Part shown: piece after piece, positions 61,243 through 64,000 of the stretch | How positions within the stretch are numbered: position 1 is the stretch's first letter | Layout of the letters: each line of letters opens with the position of its first letter | Source: Friedmanniella luteola | Lineage (GTDB): Bacteria; Actinomycetota; Actinomycetes; Propionibacteriales; Propionibacteriaceae | Assembly: GCF_900105065.1 (NCBI RefSeq) | Contig: NZ_LT629749.1 | Coordinates: 1,488,001-1,552,000 of the forward strand | Length of the DNA stretch: 64,000 bases | Direction: 5' to 3' | Position numbers and translations under genes: made by a program | The notes under the pieces: model-generated | What the model was told of the DNA's origin: nothing | Databases searched by the model: none | The model's input: only the letters and a program-made list of their open reading frames with translations

Positions 61243-62369
61243 GCGCGCCCGAGGACCTCGCGGCTCGCGGGGCGGCCGCGACCTGGCCGGAGATCCAGCA
61301 GCAGCCGGAGGCCTGGCGCGACGTCGCCCGCATCGCGCGGGCCGAGTCGGCGCGGGTGCGGGCCTTCCTGGACCCGCTGCTCGCGCAGCCCGGGCTCCGG
61401 GTGGTGCTCACCGGCGCCGGGACGTCCGCCTTCGCCGGCGAGGTGCTGGCCCCGGCGCTCGCGCGGCGGCTCGGCCGCCGGGTGGACGCGGTGGCGACCA
61501 CCGACATCGTCGCCAGCCCCCGGGAGACCTTCGCCGAGGACGTGCCGACCCTCCTGGTGTCCTTCGCCCGGTCGGGGGACAGCCCGGAGAGCGCGACCGC
61601 GACCGCGCTGGCCGGCCAGTGCCTGAGCTCGGTGGCCCACCTCGTCCTCACCTGCAACCCCGACGGCCGGCTGGCGCTGGAGCACGCCGGCGCGCCGGGC
61701 TCGCTGGTGCTGCTGACCCCGGCCGGCACGAACGACCGCGGCTTCGCGATGACCTCCAGCTTCACCTCGATGCTGCTCCTGGCCTGGCTGGTGCTGACCG
61801 GCGCCGACGACGCCGACGTGCTCGCGGGCCGGCTGGCCGGGGCGGCCGAGACGGTCCTCGCGGGGGCCGACCGCGCCGAGGCGATCGCGGCCCGTGGCTA
61901 CGACCGCGTCGTCTACCTCGGCAGCGGGGCGCTCGGCGGCCTGGCCCGGGAGGCGGCGCTCAAGCTGCTCGAGCTGACCGCCGGTGGGGTCGTCAGCTAC
62001 TTCGACACCGCGCTGGGGTTCCGGCACGGACCCAAGGCCGTGCTGCGCGCCGGCACCCTGGCGGTGGTCTTCCGCTCCAACGACCCCTACACCGGTCGTT
62101 ACGACGACGACATCGCCGCGGAGCTGCGGCGGGCGCTCGGGCCGGAGGACGTCCTCGTCCTGACGACCGGGGGCGGCGACGACGGCTGGACGGTCGACGG
62201 TCTGGCCGACGTCGACGACGTGCTGCTGGCGCTGCCCTACGTGGTGGTGGCCCAGCTGCTGGCCCTGCGGTTCTCGCTGCGGCTGGGCCGGACCCCCGAC
62301 AACCCGTTCCCCGACGGCGAGGTGAACCGCGTCGTGCAGGGGGTCACGGTGCACCCGCTGCCGGCATGA
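61239..62369 (+). CDS. SIS-domain AgaS-like amino-sugar isomerase/deaminase
   Basis: A 376-residue protein with two SIS domains. The first has VVLTGAGTSAFAGEVLAPAL and SFARSGDSPESATATALA. The second has YLGSGALGGLAREAALKLLELTAG and FRHGPKAVLRAGTL. The C-terminal TPDNPFPDGEVNRVVQGV is characteristic of AgaS, which converts galactosamine-6-phosphate to tagatose-6-phosphate plus ammonia. It starts with an overlapping GTGA and its stop overlaps the kinase ATG. Confidence 0.85.
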   Translation: MSAPEDLAARGAAATWPEIQQQPEAWRDVARIARAESARVRAFLDPLLAQPGLRVVLTGAGTSAFAGEVLAPALARRLGRRVDAVATTDIVASPRETFAEDVPTLLVSFARSGDSPESATATALAGQCLSSVAHLVLTCNPDGRLALEHAGAPGSLVLLTPAGTNDRGFAMTSSFTSMLLLAWLVLTGADDADVLAGRLAGAAETVLAGADRAEAIAARGYDRVVYLGSGALGGLAREAALKLLELTAGGVVSYFDTALGFRHGPKAVLRAGTLAVVFRSNDPYTGRYDDDIAAELRRALGPEDVLVLTTGGGDDGWTVDGLADVDDVLLALPYVVVAQLLALRFSLRLGRTPDNPFPDGEVNRVVQGVTVHPLPA

Positions 62370-63397
62370 GGACCTACCTCGGCGTCGACGGGGGCGGCAC
62401 CGGTACCGCGCTCTGCCTAATCAGCGAGGACGGCGACCTGCTCGGCCGCGTCGAGGCCCCCAGCTGCTACTACCTGGGCAGCGCCGCCGGCGAGGGGGTC
62501 GGCCAGGTCGCCCGCGTGCTCACCGAGGCGGTCGCCGTGCTGACCGACGTGACCGGCACCACGGCGGCCGCCATCGGGTACGCGTTCGTCGGTCTCCCCG
62601 CCTACGGCGAGGTCAGCGCCGACGTGCCGGCCCTGGACGCCGCGCCCCGGGAGGCGCTCGGCCACGACCGCTACCGCTGCGACAACGACATGGTCTGCGG
62701 CTGGGCGGGGTCGCTCGCCCTGGCCGACGGGGTCAACGTCATCGGCGGCACCGGCTCCATGACCTACGGCCGGCGCGCCGGCCAGGGGCTGCGGGTGGGC
62801 GGCTGGGGCGAGGTGTTCGGCGACGAGGGCTCGGGCTACTGGATCGGCGTGCAGGGCCTGCGGGCCTTCTCCCGGATGAGCGACGGCCGGCTCCCGCCCG
62901 GTCCGCTGCTGGACGTCCTGCGGGCGCGCCTGGGGCTGGCCGCCGACCTCGACGCGGTCGACGTCGTGCTGAACCGCTGGCGCGGCAGCCGTCGAGAGGT
63001 CGCCGCGCTCGCGCCGGCCGTCGTCGAGGCCGCCCGCCGCGGGGACGGCGTCGCCGCCGCGGTCCTGGACGAGGCCGGGGCGGAGCTGGCGCGGCTGGTC
63101 ACCACCACCCGCCAGCGGCTCGGCTTCCGCGCGGCCGAGACGGTCCCCGTGTCCTACTCGGGCGGCGTCTTCGGCGCCGTCGAGGTGCTCGACGCGTTCC
63201 GCGCCCACCTCGTGGCCGCCGGGGGTCCCGTCGACCTCCGGGCACCGGTGCTGCCCCCCGTCGTCGGCGCGGCGCTGCACGCGGCCCAGCTCGCGGGGTC
63301 ACCCTTGTCGGCGGCCGCCCTCGCCCGGCTGCGGCGGGTCGTCGCGACCACCACCCCCACGCCCGACCACCCCACCCCCGGAGGACTCGACCCATGA
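62366..63397 (+). CDS. BadF/BadG/BcrA-type N-acetylhexosamine kinase
   Basis: A 343-residue ASKHA-fold kinase. It has phosphate-1 motif YLGVDGGGTGTALCLIS, the phosphate-2 region NVIGGTGSMTYGR, and GGWGEVFGDEGSGYWIGVQGL. These are the landmarks of eukaryotic-like N-acetylglucosamine kinases. It probably phosphorylates the amino sugar released by the glycosidase, giving the substrate for the AgaS-like enzyme. ATG overlaps the preceding stop. Confidence 0.87.
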   Translation: MRTYLGVDGGGTGTALCLISEDGDLLGRVEAPSCYYLGSAAGEGVGQVARVLTEAVAVLTDVTGTTAAAIGYAFVGLPAYGEVSADVPALDAAPREALGHDRYRCDNDMVCGWAGSLALADGVNVIGGTGSMTYGRRAGQGLRVGGWGEVFGDEGSGYWIGVQGLRAFSRMSDGRLPPGPLLDVLRARLGLAADLDAVDVVLNRWRGSRREVAALAPAVVEAARRGDGVAAAVLDEAGAELARLVTTTRQRLGFRAAETVPVSYSGGVFGAVEVLDAFRAHLVAAGGPVDLRAPVLPPVVGAALHAAQLAGSPLSAAALARLRRVVATTTPTPDHPTPGGLDP

Positions 63398-64000
63398 CCA
63401 CCCGCATCGGCATCCTCGGCTTCGGGCTCCGCGCGAGCCTCGCCTCCTACGCCCACCAGCCGGACGCCGGCTCCCGGGTCGTCGCGGTCGCCGACCCCGA
63501 CCCGGCCCGCCGCCGGGCCGCCGCCGACGCCCTGGGCGGGGACGTCACCCTCCTCCCGGACCTCGACGCCCTGCTCGACCAGGACCTCGACGCGCTGATG
63601 GTCCTGACGCCGGACCACCTGCACGAGGAGCACGCCCTGCGCGCGCTCGAGCGCGGCGTGCCGACGTTCCTCGAGAAGCCGCTGGCGGTCAGCACCGAGG
63701 GCGCGGACCGGATCCTCGACCAGGCGTGGCGCACGGGCACCCGGCTCTACGTCGGGCACAACATGCGGCACATGCCGGTGGTCCGGGCGCTGCGCTCGGC
63801 GGTGCAGGACGGCCGGATCGGTGAGGTGAAGGCCGTCTGGTGCCGGCACTTCGTCTCGACCGGCGGCGACTTCTACTTCAAGGACTGGCACGCGGACCGG
63901 TCCAAGACGCTGGGCCTGCTGCTGCAGAAGGGCGCCCACGACATCGACGTCATCCACTGGCTGGCCGGCGGCTACACGACCCGCGCCCAGGCGATGGGGA
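63394..64000 (+). CDS. Gfo/Idh/MocA-family oxidoreductase (3' partial)
   Basis: ATG 63394 follows GGAGGAC and overlaps the kinase stop; the frame is open to the window end (202 residues seen). The Rossmann motif is RIGILGFGLRASLASYA, the conserved EKP is at residues 94-96, and GHNMRHMPVVRALR and KGAHDIDVIHWLAGG follow. The family includes sugar dehydrogenases and GH109 alpha-N-acetylgalactosaminidases, so its role in the operon could be oxidation or another NAD-dependent cleavage. The C-terminus is missing. Confidence 0.88.
   Translation, partial: MTTRIGILGFGLRASLASYAHQPDAGSRVVAVADPDPARRRAAADALGGDVTLLPDLDALLDQDLDALMVLTPDHLHEEHALRALERGVPTFLEKPLAVSTEGADRILDQAWRTGTRLYVGHNMRHMPVVRALRSAVQDGRIGEVKAVWCRHFVSTGGDFYFKDWHADRSKTLGLLLQKGAHDIDVIHWLAGGYTTRAQAMG

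Overview
The window is chromosomal DNA from a very GC-rich actinobacterium. The evidence is the codon use with frequent GTG starts, and several actinobacterial marker loci: the Pup ligase pafA with pafB-pafC, a tatA-tatC-helY block, and leaderless promoters of the TAnnnT type. Gene order (parA-scpA-scpB-rluB, pafA, tat, helY) fits the Propionibacteriales/Micrococcales side of the phylum. A Propionibacteriaceae-like genus is my guess; it is not shown by the sequence. I see no phage, transposase, integron or CRISPR array.

Layout. 1-3.6 kb: an envelope-type cluster with a degenerate MraY/WecA-like phosphosugar transferase (5' cut by the window), a MurJ-like flippase and a GT4 glycosyltransferase. 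3.6-8.2 kb: pyrG, a NUDIX ADP-ribose pyrophosphatase, ald and xerD. 8.3-12.1 kb: a tightly overlapping chromosome-organisation operon (ParA, a small DNA-binding-like protein, scpA, scpB, rluB). 12.1-17.8 kb: pafA, a double-FKBP lipoprotein, a DUF3866 protein, pafB and pafC. The dop, pup and prcBA genes are not here. 17.8-24.4 kb: a MerR/Hsp20 divergent pair, a small membrane protein, tatA, tatC, a lipid kinase and helY. 24.4-27.3 kb: tldD-pmbA on the minus strand. 27.4-38.6 kb: hisF, a 2-hydroxyacid dehydrogenase, a HIT protein, a GT87-like mannosyltransferase, ilvD, and assorted enzymes and a regulator.

38.6-50.0 kb is mainly branched-chain amino-acid synthesis. ilvB-ilvN-ilvC is preceded by a leader peptide and attenuator. 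leuB (minus) diverges from ilvE, and cimA has its own Ile/Leu/Val-rich leader peptide and terminator. Citramalate synthase (CimA) supplies 2-ketobutyrate from pyruvate. IlvBN, IlvC, IlvD and IlvE then finish isoleucine and valine, and LeuB serves leucine. Between ilvC and an NAD-dependent epimerase lies a decayed AbiEi/DUF559-type gene bracketed by two copies of a nested inverted repeat.

50.1-55.7 kb: an ABM-domain protein, deoA, an FAH-family hydrolase, gltX, a CPBP membrane protease, then tRNA-Gln(CUG) and tRNA-Glu(CUC). 55.7-64 kb: a DeoR-type regulator diverging from an ABC sugar-uptake and catabolic operon (lipoprotein binding protein with a frameshift in a G tract, two permeases, a GH4-family glycosidase, an AgaS-like isomerase/deaminase, a BadF-type amino-sugar kinase and a Gfo/Idh/MocA oxidoreductase cut by the window end). 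Its gene set points to amino-sugar glycoside use. This operon, the two attenuators and the repeat-flanked pseudogene are the parts most worth following up.
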